This document shows positions 1 to 8,237 of a DNA stretch of 64,000 bases, piece after piece. Made by a program: the position numbers and the translations under genes. Source of the stretch: Thermoplasmatota archaeon. Its GTDB lineage: Archaea; Thermoplasmatota; Penumbrarchaeia; Penumbrarchaeales; Penumbrarchaeaceae. The stretch lies in contig JARVGK010000006.1 in NCBI GenBank assembly GCA_029762535.1, forward strand, positions 1 through 64,000, given 5' to 3'. The notes beneath the pieces are model-generated. The model had not been told where the DNA came from. It did no database searches and worked only from the letters and a program-made list of their open reading frames with translations. The stretch's first letter is position 1. Every line of letters begins with the position of its first letter.

Positions 1-735
1 ATATGGGCCTTCACATACCAGGGAGAGAAGAAGACCCTTGAAGGTGAAGTGGTCAGTTTCAAGTTCGATGAGGCTGGAGAATATCAAATAATACTCTCCG
101 TGTTCGATCTTGCGGACAACTACGGTGATGACAAGGTAGTGATCAATGTGGTGGATACAGGAATCTTGAAGGGAACCGTAAGGGATAAGGATGGGGATCC
201 TGTCCCGGGCGCAACCTTTGAGGTCCTAGCTTCCGATGGGAAGACATACACGGCCACAACATTGTCCGACGGCTCCTTCTCTTTGGAGATCCCTCATGGA
301 CCGTTCTCTTGGAAGATAATGAAAGACGGGTATAAACCGATAACCGGGACGGGATCCATTAATGCATTGGAGGAGAAGGATCTCGATCTGTCGGGATCCG
401 CTCTTGAGAAAGAAGAAGGAAGTTCTTTCCCGATTATGTTGGTGGTGATCCCCGCGATCATCATACTGTTACTGATAGTGGGGATCGTTCTTTTCCTGGT
501 TCTGAGGAAGAAGAAGGAAGAACCGCAAGAAGAGACCGAAAAGATAGAAGTAGAAAAAGAAGAGCCCGAGTCCTCACTCGAGGGATCGATCCCACCTGAG
601 GATTCGGAATTCACACAGCCCCCTCCTGTAATGGAAGAAGATGAGGAGGAGATCGGGGAAGAAGCGGATCCTTTCTCCGAGGAGGGATCCCGGGATCTGA
701 GGGATCTCCTTGAAGACGATTCAGTATCCGGATGA
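1..735 (+). CDS. C-terminal part of a PKD-type surface protein (truncated by window edge)
   Basis: The frame is open from base 1, so only the C-terminal 244 residues are seen. They show the end of a PKD-like beta-sandwich, a carboxypeptidase-regulatory-like domain (starting near the ILKGTVRDKDGDPVPGA motif), one membrane segment around nt 430-505, a basic stop-transfer stretch (RKKKEE) and a long acidic cytoplasmic tail rich in Glu, Asp and Pro. The order matches the ends of the next two genes, so this is the first of three tandem paralogues. It probably sits on the cell surface with its bulk outside. The acidic tail of about 75 residues is longer than in its two neighbours. No enzymatic motif is visible; adhesion or envelope structure is an inference. 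Confidence 0.85.
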   Translation: MWAFTYQGEKKTLEGEVVSFKFDEAGEYQIILSVFDLADNYGDDKVVINVVDTGILKGTVRDKDGDPVPGATFEVLASDGKTYTATTLSDGSFSLEIPHGPFSWKIMKDGYKPITGTGSINALEEKDLDLSGSALEKEEGSSFPIMLVVIPAIIILLLIVGIVLFLVLRKKKEEPQEETEKIEVEKEEPESSLEGSIPPEDSEFTQPPPVMEEDEEEIGEEADPFSEEGSRDLRDLLEDDSVSG

Positions 736-799
736 TAATGATCGGAAAGATCAAGACATATAATAAAGCGAAATATCATTGCACATGTACAAAATAGGT

Positions 800-807
800 T
801 TTTATAT
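800..807 (+). promoter_or_regulatory. TATA box for the second surface-protein gene
   Basis: An AT-rich TTTATAT element lies about 50 bases before the ATG at 852. A transcript starting about 26 bases downstream would leave a short leader containing the GGTG ribosome site at about 837. Promoter assignment is by spacing and composition only. Confidence 0.4.
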
Positions 808-851
808 CATATTATGGCTGGATCGACCCAGAGACAGGTGTGGGTAGAAAG

Positions 852-3800
852 ATGCCGTATAAAGGATCGAAGGGATCGTTATTCCGACATCGTCCTTGCA
901 GATACAAGCTGATATCGGTCGGATCCCTCATCGCGATCCTTCTTCTCTCATCGATCCCCCTGTCTTCTTCCGATGTCGCGGAGGCGAAGGACGGGTATTT
1001 CGCCAGCGGATCCGGCGTGAGGCTTGATCCGTACATTATCGAGGATGTGCTGGACCTTCAGGCCATGGGTCGCTTCCCGGATCTCCACTACGCCCTGCTA
1101 AACGACATAGACGCTAACATTACAAGAGAATGGAACTCCGGGGCGGGGTTCGATCCCGTGGGAACAAGAGAGAAACCGTTCACGGGATCTTTGGACGGCA
1201 GAAACATGGAGATAACGGGATTGTACATCGACCGCCCCGATAGAGGGGATGTCGGGCTCTTCGGATCCCTTGGATCCGAATCCTTCGTCAAGGGCGTTCG
1301 ACTTGAAAACGTCGAAGTAAAAGGTTATAGCTCCGTCGGTGCCCTGGCCGGGCGAAGCGATCGCGGGATGGTATCCAAGGTAAGCGCCCGGGGTTCCGTC
1401 GAGGGTGGAGGGGAGAGAATAGGCGGGATCGTCGGACTCAATCTCGGGACCGTCGCCAACTGCATAACACATATCACCATTCTATCTTCGGAGTCTGATT
1501 CGGGAGGCATCGTTGGGAAGAACGACGGGGGATCGGTCCTGTATTCGATCTCCAACGGGGACGTTGAAGGCGGCACGGCTACGGGCGGCATCGTCGGATT
1601 GAACGTCAAGGGAGAGATCTACGAGTGCGGCTCTTCATCCCAGGTGTACGGTACAATCGGCGTCGGAGGCGTGGTTGGTTGGAACGAGGAAGGTTCGATC
1701 GACCTGTGCTTCTTTCAAGACCGCGTCGAAGGCCTGCAGTACGTCGGAGGGATAACGGGATCGAACTACAGGGGAGTGGTATCCAACTCCCATTCCGACG
1801 GGAACGTATTCGGCACTAACAGGTACTGCGGCGGGATCTCAGGGCGTAACCAGGAAGGTTCTGTCGTGAACTCCCATTACAACATCGACGGAGTACTGAT
1901 CAACGGAGGCGATCACGTTACCATCGGAGGACTCTTCCAAGGCCAGTACAACGACTGGATCGAGAACGGATTCGCCCTGAACATCATCGATTATTCAGAA
2001 ACGCTCATACCTTGCGGGGGACATTTCGAAATATACAGCGTTCAGGGGTTGAAAGACCTTCTAGGGTTCTCAGACAGGAAGGGAGCAAGGTTCCTCTTGA
2101 GGTCCGACCTGGACCTCCATGATCATCCCGGATTCCATATCCCCTATCTGGGAGGGTGCGAATTCGACGGCGGGGGGAATGTTATCTCCAACCTCCGTAT
2201 CGATCTCCCCTTCTCCGAGAACGTAGGGCTGTTCGGTCACAACGACGGCGGGACGATAATGAACCTGGGGTTATATGGGTCGCGCGTCAACGGCACGTTC
2301 AGGGTTGGAGGGCTGGTCGGTAACAACAACGGAACCGTTATGAACTGCCATATAGAGGGTGAACTGACCGGAATGAACTACGTCGGAGGCCTCATCGGCG
2401 TGAACCATGCACAGGTCCGATCTTCCTGTTCTTCGGGTCAGGTTCGTGGTGAGGAGTCCGTCGGGGGTCTCTTGGGCCAGAACGTCGCGGGCTCGGTCCT
2501 GGACTGCTACTCCATTGCGGATGTTCGGGGTTTTGGAGCTAACGTCGGAGGCCTCATCGGTGCAAACTGGGCACCAGTGGAACGCGTTTACTCGACCGGA
2601 TCGGTCGAAGGCAGCGGTGTGATGACCGGGGGCCTCATAGGCCTCAACGTCAACGATCAGAACCTGAACAGCTGCTTCTGGGACATACTGACCTCCAGTA
2701 CCGACATCGGCATCGGCGGTGGATCCACCCGAGGGGCGCTGGGTTCTAGCACGCCCGTTATGAAGATGAAGGGCACTTACAGCGATTGGGACCTGACGAC
2801 TACCTGGTGCATGCTCGATCAGATAACCTATCCATATTTCAAATTCCAGGACAGGACACCTCCAAGAGCGGTTGCCGGGTCTGACCAGTTTGTTGATGAA
2901 GGCGTATACGTGGTCTTTGACGGCAGCGCAAGCGATGACAACATCGGTATCGATAACTACACATGGACCATCGATAACGAGGACGCTGTCCTTTACGGCA
3001 AGCATCCCGCTCATCGTTTTCCGATTGGGGGCGTTTACACGGTGATGCTCAACGTGAGCGATCCCTCCGGCAACCGGGATACTGATATTATGATCGTCTC
3101 GGTCAGGGACATCACGCCGCCCGTGGCGGAGGCCGGAGAGGACCTTTTAGTTGATAAGGGGGCGCATGTCGTCTTTAACGGCAGCTCGTCCAGAGATGCG
3201 CAGAAGATCGTCAATTATACCTGGACCTTCGAATACGGAAAGGCGATCGTCGTTCTCTTCGGGGTGATAAACGGGTTCACCTTCAACGTCGTGGGCATCT
3301 ATCCTGTGAGACTGAGGGTCTCCTATCCTTCCGGATCGTTCTCAGAAGATGTTATGAACCTGACGGTGAGGGATGCTTCGATCCGCCTTGCTAATGCCGG
3401 GGAGGATCTCATCGTCCCCATCGGGACCGAGGTCATCCTGAACGGGGCCTTCTCGCTCGATGATGCGCAGGTGAAAATGTTCTCATGGAGGTTCGAATAC
3501 AATGAAAGCGTCAGGACCATATACGGCCGATCGCTCGCGTTCACCTTCGATATCAGTGGAAGATACGATGCGAAGCTGAGGGTCCAAGATGTATACGGCA
3601 ATATCTTCGATGATACCGTCTCTATAACCGTCATCGACACGGGGATCGTCAAGGGGATCGTCCTTGACGAGAATGGGGATCCCGTTAAAGGGGCTCAAGT
3701 GAAGATCACGGCTTCGAACGATGAGGAATATTCCATCGAAACAGGAACGAACGGATCGTTCTCTCTTGAGATCTTCCACGGCCCCTTCTCATGGATCGTT

Positions 3801-4022
3801 GCCAAAGACGGATATGAACACATCTACGGGGATGGAGAAATAGCCCCGATGGAGGAGATGTTCCTGGACCTATCCGGGGATCCCATGGTCAGGGAGAGGG
3901 GATCCGGATCCCTTATCCTCATACTCCTCCTTATTTCGATCATGGCCCTTGCCGCGGCGGGGATCGCAATGTTCCTCCTTCGGAGGAAGAAAGGGGATAC
4001 CCTTGAAAATGTATCGAGGTGA
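852..4022 (+). CDS. GLUG/PKD repeat surface protein, single-pass
   Basis: A protein of 1056 residues with an N-terminal signal segment (YKLISVGSLIAILLL region), a long GLUG-type beta-helix region (roughly residues 80-650, recurring GGLVG/GGIVG with Asn-Cys turns), three PKD domains starting near residues 668, 754 and 845, a carboxypeptidase-regulatory-like domain (about 930-1010), a membrane segment (about 1020-1043) and a short basic tail. I chose ATG 852 over GTG 840 because GGTG at about 837 can serve as its ribosome site, while nothing suitable precedes the GTG. The gene lies six bases before the next paralogue, so the two are probably co-transcribed. The family suggests an envelope-anchored adhesin or surface layer accessory protein; the ligand is unknown. 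Confidence 0.85.
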   Translation: MPYKGSKGSLFRHRPCRYKLISVGSLIAILLLSSIPLSSSDVAEAKDGYFASGSGVRLDPYIIEDVLDLQAMGRFPDLHYALLNDIDANITREWNSGAGFDPVGTREKPFTGSLDGRNMEITGLYIDRPDRGDVGLFGSLGSESFVKGVRLENVEVKGYSSVGALAGRSDRGMVSKVSARGSVEGGGERIGGIVGLNLGTVANCITHITILSSESDSGGIVGKNDGGSVLYSISNGDVEGGTATGGIVGLNVKGEIYECGSSSQVYGTIGVGGVVGWNEEGSIDLCFFQDRVEGLQYVGGITGSNYRGVVSNSHSDGNVFGTNRYCGGISGRNQEGSVVNSHYNIDGVLINGGDHVTIGGLFQGQYNDWIENGFALNIIDYSETLIPCGGHFEIYSVQGLKDLLGFSDRKGARFLLRSDLDLHDHPGFHIPYLGGCEFDGGGNVISNLRIDLPFSENVGLFGHNDGGTIMNLGLYGSRVNGTFRVGGLVGNNNGTVMNCHIEGELTGMNYVGGLIGVNHAQVRSSCSSGQVRGEESVGGLLGQNVAGSVLDCYSIADVRGFGANVGGLIGANWAPVERVYSTGSVEGSGVMTGGLIGLNVNDQNLNSCFWDILTSSTDIGIGGGSTRGALGSSTPVMKMKGTYSDWDLTTTWCMLDQITYPYFKFQDRTPPRAVAGSDQFVDEGVYVVFDGSASDDNIGIDNYTWTIDNEDAVLYGKHPAHRFPIGGVYTVMLNVSDPSGNRDTDIMIVSVRDITPPVAEAGEDLLVDKGAHVVFNGSSSRDAQKIVNYTWTFEYGKAIVVLFGVINGFTFNVVGIYPVRLRVSYPSGSFSEDVMNLTVRDASIRLANAGEDLIVPIGTEVILNGAFSLDDAQVKMFSWRFEYNESVRTIYGRSLAFTFDISGRYDAKLRVQDVYGNIFDDTVSITVIDTGIVKGIVLDENGDPVKGAQVKITASNDEEYSIETGTNGSFSLEIFHGPFSWIVAKDGYEHIYGDGEIAPMEEMFLDLSGDPMVRERGSGSLILILLLISIMALAAAGIAMFLLRRKKGDTLENVSR
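3610..3983 (+). repeat. 374-base near-identical repeat, copy 1
   Basis: This stretch codes for the end of the last PKD domain, the regulatory-like domain and the membrane anchor. It matches 6838-7211 without gaps, with nine mismatches by my manual alignment (about 97.6% identity), although the upstream parts of the two genes are clearly diverged. The pattern fits recent duplication or gene conversion limited to the anchor cassette. Confidence 0.9.
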
Positions 4023-4028
4023 TCGTAA

Positions 4029-7000
4029 ATGATTTCGGAAAGACCGATAACTATCATAATTCTCGGGATGCTTCTGCTTTGTGTATTTCCAATAATGGAA
4101 GCGGAGAAAGCCCAAGGCAAGGACGGATCCTTCGGAGGTGGATCCGGGACGAAGGGGGATCCCTACATCATCGAAGATGTGTGGGATCTTCAGAATATTA
4201 GAGAGAATCTGACTGCTCATTACGTTCTCGGGAACGATATCGACGCTTCCGACACCATCAACTGGAACTCAGGGGCGGGGTTCGATCCCATTGGATCAAG
4301 TTGGTATACATATCCGATAATAGGAACACCTTTCACAGGAAGCTTGAATGGTCAGAACCATACTATCAGAGGATTATTTATCAACCGCTCTAGCTATGTC
4401 GGGCTCTTCGGAGAAATTGACCAAAAAGGAGTGGTTAAGGATCTTATCCTTTTGGATATCATTATATTTGGTACAAATAAGGTCGGAGGGATTGCAGGTT
4501 CTTTTGGGGGTGGTTTTTTAACAAACTGCCATGCGTATGGGAACGTTAGTGGTGGTATCAATGGAACAGGTGGCCTTATTGGATATAACGCGAGGGAAAT
4601 AACTCATTGCTCCTTTTCTGGGAAGGTGAGTGGAATCTCCGTAATTGGGGGGCTCGTAGGAATCAATAATCAGGGTCATATAGAGAACTGCCGGGCTTCA
4701 GTATCTGTTATAGAAAAAGGAGCAAACGTCGGTGGCCTCATAGGGAGAAATTATGGTTCTGTGGTTAAGTGTCAAGTCGTCGGCAGCGTCATCGGAGATA
4801 GAATTGTGGGAGGTCTCGTAGGCGAGAACTATATTGGGGTTATATCTCAAAGTTACTCCAAGGCAAACGTCAGCGGATGTCATAGGGTCGGTGGATTGGT
4901 TGGATGGGAGAGGGAGGGGTGGTTATCAAACTCCTATGCCATGGGAAGCGTTACCCGGCTTTCCGGTACGAATCAGAGCATCGGAGGGTTCGTCGGTTGG
5001 AATTCTCATAGTCAGATACTCAACTCCTATTCCACGGGCAAGGTGATCTATAATGGTTCCATCAACCCTGACAACAAGGGATTCGCAGGAATCGTATATA
5101 CAGGAAATGGGTCCTGGATGAGAGGTAACTTCTGGGATAACCAGACCAGCATGCAAAAGACCACGTCCGGAATCGCCACCGGTAAGAACACATCGGCAAT
5201 GAAGACAAGGGAAACGTTCAAACAAGCGGGATGGGATCTTAAAAGGGTCTGGTGTATGAACGATCATGTGACATATCCTCTGTTGAGATGGAATGAGAAA
5301 TTCCCCACATCGAACGCCGGACCCGATCAGACCGTTGATGAAGGGACCGTGGTGATGTTCGATGGATCGGCAAGCATCGACGATCGTGGGATCACGAACT
5401 ATACATGGATGATCACCGATGAAAAAACCGTGACTCTGTATGGCGCGACCAACTCATATAAATTCAATCGGCCTGGAATTTTCTTGGTATCCCTTTATGT
5501 AAAAAACGAATTGGGAAACATGGATGAGGATACCGTGAAGGTCATCGTATCCGATATAACCCCTCCCATTGCTGATGCGGGTCCGGATCAGATCGTGGAG
5601 AAGGGTACTTACGTACAATTTAACGGCAGCCAGAGTACGGACAATGTCGGGGTCGTTCATTATGAATGGACCTTTTTCATCGGAGAACCGATAAAGATCA
5701 ACGGTATTCTACCGACCCATCTATTCAACAGCTATGGTGTTTTCGAAGTGACATTGAACGTTACGGATGCCGCAGGGTTTTGGGATAGGGATAACATGAA
5801 GGTCATCGTATCGGACCTGACACCTCCCAAAGCGGTGGCTGGCAACGATCTAAATGTGAACGAAGGGGCCGCGGTCACTTTCGACGGCAGCCAGAGTACG
5901 GACAATGTCGGGATCGTGAACTGGACATGGACCATATATGATATTGATCCCGTCATTCTCTATGGCGTCCGGGTAACGTACCGGTTCAACAACCCAGGCC
6001 AGTTCGTCATTCACCTCAACGTATCGGACCAAAAAGGCAATTGGAACACCGATTCACTAACTGTTACAGTTAACGATATCAGCCCACCGGTAGCATCAGC
6101 GGGACAGGACCGGATAGTTGATGAAGGGACCATCGTGATATTCGATGGAAGCGGCTCTTACGATAACGTGCAAATTATAAACTACACATGGAAATTCAAC
6201 GATGGGGATATCATAACGCTCTATGGCGCCAGACCTGTCTACCGCTTCGACCATCCCGGTTCATTCACCGTGACCCTGATGGTGATCGATCCTTCGGGTC
6301 ATTGGCATTCAGATATAGTCATCATCACCGTCCGGGATACAACACTTCCCATGGCAGTTGCAGGATCGGATATATACATCGACCAGGGAATGACCGCATA
6401 TTTTAATGGCAGCGGAAGCTCTGACAACGTCGGGATCGCATACTACAACTGGACGTTCGATCACGGATCAGAGAGGGTCGCTCTATCCGGGATCTCCCCT
6501 ATCTTCAAATTCGACATACCGGGAACATATAATGTCATACTAAATGTCACCGACACCTCAGGCCTATGGCACGAAGATACCATTACCGTTTACGTAACGG
6601 ATACGATCCCTCCCGTTGCGAACGCCGGAGAGGATAGAACGTTACCCGCAGGGATCGTCGTTATCTTCAACGGTTCACTCTCAAGTGATAATCACGTAAT
6701 AAAAAGCCACATATGGACATTCTCATACGATGGCGAAGAAAAAACATTCGAGGGAGAGACATTCGAATTTACTTTTGATTCGGGAGGAGTGTACAGGATA
6801 TTGCTCACCGTCATCGACCAATTCGATAATCGGGATAATGATACCGTCTCTATAACCGTCATCGACACGGGGATCGTCAAGGGGATCGTCCTTGACGAGA
6901 AGGGGGATCCCGTCAAAGGGGCTCAAGTGAAGATCACGGCTTCGAACGATGAGGAATATTCCATCGAAACAGGAACGAACGGATCGTTCTCTCTTGAGAT

Positions 7001-7259
7001 CTTCCACGGCCCCTTCTCATGGACCGTGACCAAAGACGGATATGAACACATCTACGGGGATGGAGAAATAGCCCCGATGGAGGAGATGTTCCTGGACCTA
7101 TCCGGGGATCCCATGGTCAGGGAGAGGGGATCCGGATCCCTTATCCTCATAATCATCATTATTTCGATCATGGTCCTTGCCGCGGCGGGGATCGCAATGT
7201 TCCTCCTTCGGAAAAGGAGGGAAGATCCCGACAGCATCGAGACATCGAAGGAGGAATAA
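4029..7259 (+). CDS. GLUG/PKD repeat surface protein with six PKD domains
   Basis: A protein of 1076 residues starting at ATG 4029, directly behind a strong GAGGTGATC ribosome site. In order it shows a signal segment (residues 1-25), a GLUG beta-helix region (about 60-385), six PKD domains with a period of about 87 residues (starting near 424, 511, 597, 684, 771 and 859; each has xxAGxD near its start and D(N)VGI(V/A) turns), a carboxypeptidase-regulatory-like domain (about 946-1015), a membrane segment (about 1036-1062) and a short charged tail. It starts six bases after the previous gene and shares its C-terminal cassette almost exactly. It has fewer GLUG units and more PKD units than the preceding paralogue, so the two differ in stalk length. 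Function beyond surface display is not visible. Confidence 0.88.
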   Translation: MISERPITIIILGMLLLCVFPIMEAEKAQGKDGSFGGGSGTKGDPYIIEDVWDLQNIRENLTAHYVLGNDIDASDTINWNSGAGFDPIGSSWYTYPIIGTPFTGSLNGQNHTIRGLFINRSSYVGLFGEIDQKGVVKDLILLDIIIFGTNKVGGIAGSFGGGFLTNCHAYGNVSGGINGTGGLIGYNAREITHCSFSGKVSGISVIGGLVGINNQGHIENCRASVSVIEKGANVGGLIGRNYGSVVKCQVVGSVIGDRIVGGLVGENYIGVISQSYSKANVSGCHRVGGLVGWEREGWLSNSYAMGSVTRLSGTNQSIGGFVGWNSHSQILNSYSTGKVIYNGSINPDNKGFAGIVYTGNGSWMRGNFWDNQTSMQKTTSGIATGKNTSAMKTRETFKQAGWDLKRVWCMNDHVTYPLLRWNEKFPTSNAGPDQTVDEGTVVMFDGSASIDDRGITNYTWMITDEKTVTLYGATNSYKFNRPGIFLVSLYVKNELGNMDEDTVKVIVSDITPPIADAGPDQIVEKGTYVQFNGSQSTDNVGVVHYEWTFFIGEPIKINGILPTHLFNSYGVFEVTLNVTDAAGFWDRDNMKVIVSDLTPPKAVAGNDLNVNEGAAVTFDGSQSTDNVGIVNWTWTIYDIDPVILYGVRVTYRFNNPGQFVIHLNVSDQKGNWNTDSLTVTVNDISPPVASAGQDRIVDEGTIVIFDGSGSYDNVQIINYTWKFNDGDIITLYGARPVYRFDHPGSFTVTLMVIDPSGHWHSDIVIITVRDTTLPMAVAGSDIYIDQGMTAYFNGSGSSDNVGIAYYNWTFDHGSERVALSGISPIFKFDIPGTYNVILNVTDTSGLWHEDTITVYVTDTIPPVANAGEDRTLPAGIVVIFNGSLSSDNHVIKSHIWTFSYDGEEKTFEGETFEFTFDSGGVYRILLTVIDQFDNRDNDTVSITVIDTGIVKGIVLDEKGDPVKGAQVKITASNDEEYSIETGTNGSFSLEIFHGPFSWTVTKDGYEHIYGDGEIAPMEEMFLDLSGDPMVRERGSGSLILIIIIISIMVLAAAGIAMFLLRKRREDPDSIETSKEE
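5623..5912 (+). repeat. 29-base identical direct repeat in adjacent PKD units
   Basis: Bases 5623-5651 and 5884-5912 are identical, 261 bases (87 codons) apart, one in each of two neighbouring PKD units. This points to growth of the PKD array by unequal recombination or conversion. Confidence 0.85.
6838..7211 (+). repeat. 374-base near-identical repeat, copy 2
   Basis: Second copy of the anchor cassette also present at 3610-3983. The few differences are clustered at the Asn/Lys and Ile-Val-Ala/Thr-Val-Thr codons and in the membrane segment. Confidence 0.9.
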
Positions 7260-7261
7260 TA

Positions 7262-7307
7262 GGATCCCTCATGATCACTCCTCGGAGGAGGGGATCCCGT
7301 TCTTTGA
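7262..7307. repeat. 46-base direct repeat, left copy
   Basis: This sequence matches 8192-8237 at 44 of 46 positions. The right copy is the 3' end of the leftward DOMON gene, coding for its last residues, whereas this left copy lies in the gap after a rightward surface-protein gene. The two copies bracket the RHH-PIN pair. The repeat contains the imperfect inverted pair GGATCCCTC/GAGGGGATCC, so a role as a hairpin terminator is also possible. Confidence 0.85.
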
Positions 7308-7325
7308 TTGTTCTTAACCAAATTC

Positions 7326-7355
7326 ATTTATATCAGATAGTAGCATTATACTATC
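7326..7355 (+). promoter_or_regulatory. TATA box and dyad operator of the RHH-PIN pair
   Basis: A TTTATAT element at 7327-7333 is followed by a perfect inverted repeat GATAGTA (7336-7342) and TACTATC (7349-7355) with a six-base spacer, ending 11 bases before the antitoxin ATG. RHH antitoxins usually bind such dyads to repress their own promoter; binding here is an inference. Confidence 0.55.
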
Positions 7356-7366
7356 AGTTGATATAC

Positions 7367-7666
7367 ATGGCTACCCAGGTCAACGTCAGGCTCGATGACG
7401 ATCTCATACAGGAGATGGATTCCCTTGCAAGGGTAATGCGTCTTTCAAGAACGGAATACATAAGGTTGAGACTGGCCCAGGCCGTCCAGAATGATTCTTT
7501 GAACATGACCGATGTCATCGTTCTTGAATACGCCAAAGGTCGAATAGACGATGAAGAGCTAAAAGAATTGCTAGGCGATGATGCGGAGGATATCAAATTC
7601 ATCATCGAGCATATTCGAAAGGGTAAGAAAAAGATAGATGACCTCATCGAAAGGGATATTCTATGA
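7367..7666 (+). CDS. Ribbon-helix-helix antitoxin-like protein
   Basis: A protein of 99 residues. The N-terminus (ATQVNVRLDDDLIQEMD) is a classic ribbon-helix-helix DNA-binding motif: a beta strand with alternating residues followed by helices ending in SRTEYIRLRL. The C-terminal half is charged and helical, as expected for the toxin-binding tail. I start at ATG 7367, because an upstream in-frame ATG lies in the duplicated 46-base repeat and would add an unrelated tail. Its stop overlaps the start of the next gene (ATGA). With that PIN protein it forms a VapBC-like pair and probably represses its own promoter at the dyad at 7336-7355. Confidence 0.8.
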   Translation: MATQVNVRLDDDLIQEMDSLARVMRLSRTEYIRLRLAQAVQNDSLNMTDVIVLEYAKGRIDDEELKELLGDDAEDIKFIIEHIRKGKKKIDDLIERDIL

Positions 7667-8145
7667 GGCCGACTATCGGAATGGACACTTCGGCCATGGT
7701 ATCCTTGGGGCACACGGACATAGTTTCGGATATCGTCGATAATTATCAGATTGTCATATCCAGAGGAGTTCTATTCGAGCTAAAAGAGATAGCTAATAGA
7801 GATGATCCCGATGGCAGATCGGCGAAGAAGTGGTTGTCGTTTATGGATATGTTTTTAATCATGGAATCCACAGCCCATGATAACGCAGAGGATGATATGC
7901 AGGAGATATGCTTACGTGAAGACATCGTGTTGTTCACAGATGATGTACGCTGGTTGAAAAGATACAAAGGAAAAGTAGATTGTTTCTTCAGTGTTCATAT
8001 TCTTTATCTCCTCTATCGAAAAGGGTTAATATCCCTTGATGAAGCATTAATTTCATTATCCCTTATGAGAAATGAGAGGGACTGGAGGGACAATGTGATC
8101 ATCATATCTGCAAGAACTCTTTTTAAACATGAGTTGGAGATATGA
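7663..8145 (+). CDS. PIN-domain protein, VapC-like toxin candidate
   Basis: A protein of 160 residues. Acidic positions of a PIN nuclease are visible: Asp8 in the N-terminal GMDTSAM motif, Glu39 or Glu42 in GVLFELKEI, acidic residues near 77-81 and the TDD motif at 92-94. This layout fits a metal-dependent RNase. The gene overlaps the RHH antitoxin by four bases, so translation is coupled. VapC toxins usually cut tRNA or rRNA, but the target cannot be read from the sequence. The C-terminal helical extension (about residues 105-160) is longer than in minimal VapC proteins of about 130 residues. Confidence 0.75.
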   Translation: MRPTIGMDTSAMVSLGHTDIVSDIVDNYQIVISRGVLFELKEIANRDDPDGRSAKKWLSFMDMFLIMESTAHDNAEDDMQEICLREDIVLFTDDVRWLKRYKGKVDCFFSVHILYLLYRKGLISLDEALISLSLMRNERDWRDNVIIISARTLFKHELEI

Positions 8146-8191
8146 TAAGACCCGCCAATGGTCAGTTACTTCGATGGATATCCTTGCTTAT

Positions 8192-8237
8192 GGATCCCTC
8201 AGGATCACTCCTCGGATGAGGGGATCCCGTTCTTTGA
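8192..8237. repeat. 46-base direct repeat, right copy
   Basis: Right copy of the repeat at 7262-7307. It includes the stop codon and last codons of the DOMON gene. The 930-base offset spans the RHH-PIN pair. Confidence 0.85.

Noticed and set aside
2271-3014. 247-residue open frame on the minus strand
   Set aside because: It lies wholly opposite the GLUG/PKD gene, has no recognisable domain, and is a codon-bias shadow.
7262-8237. A full insertion sequence around the RHH-PIN pair
   Set aside because: There is no transposase gene and no terminal inverted repeat; only the direct repeats are seen.
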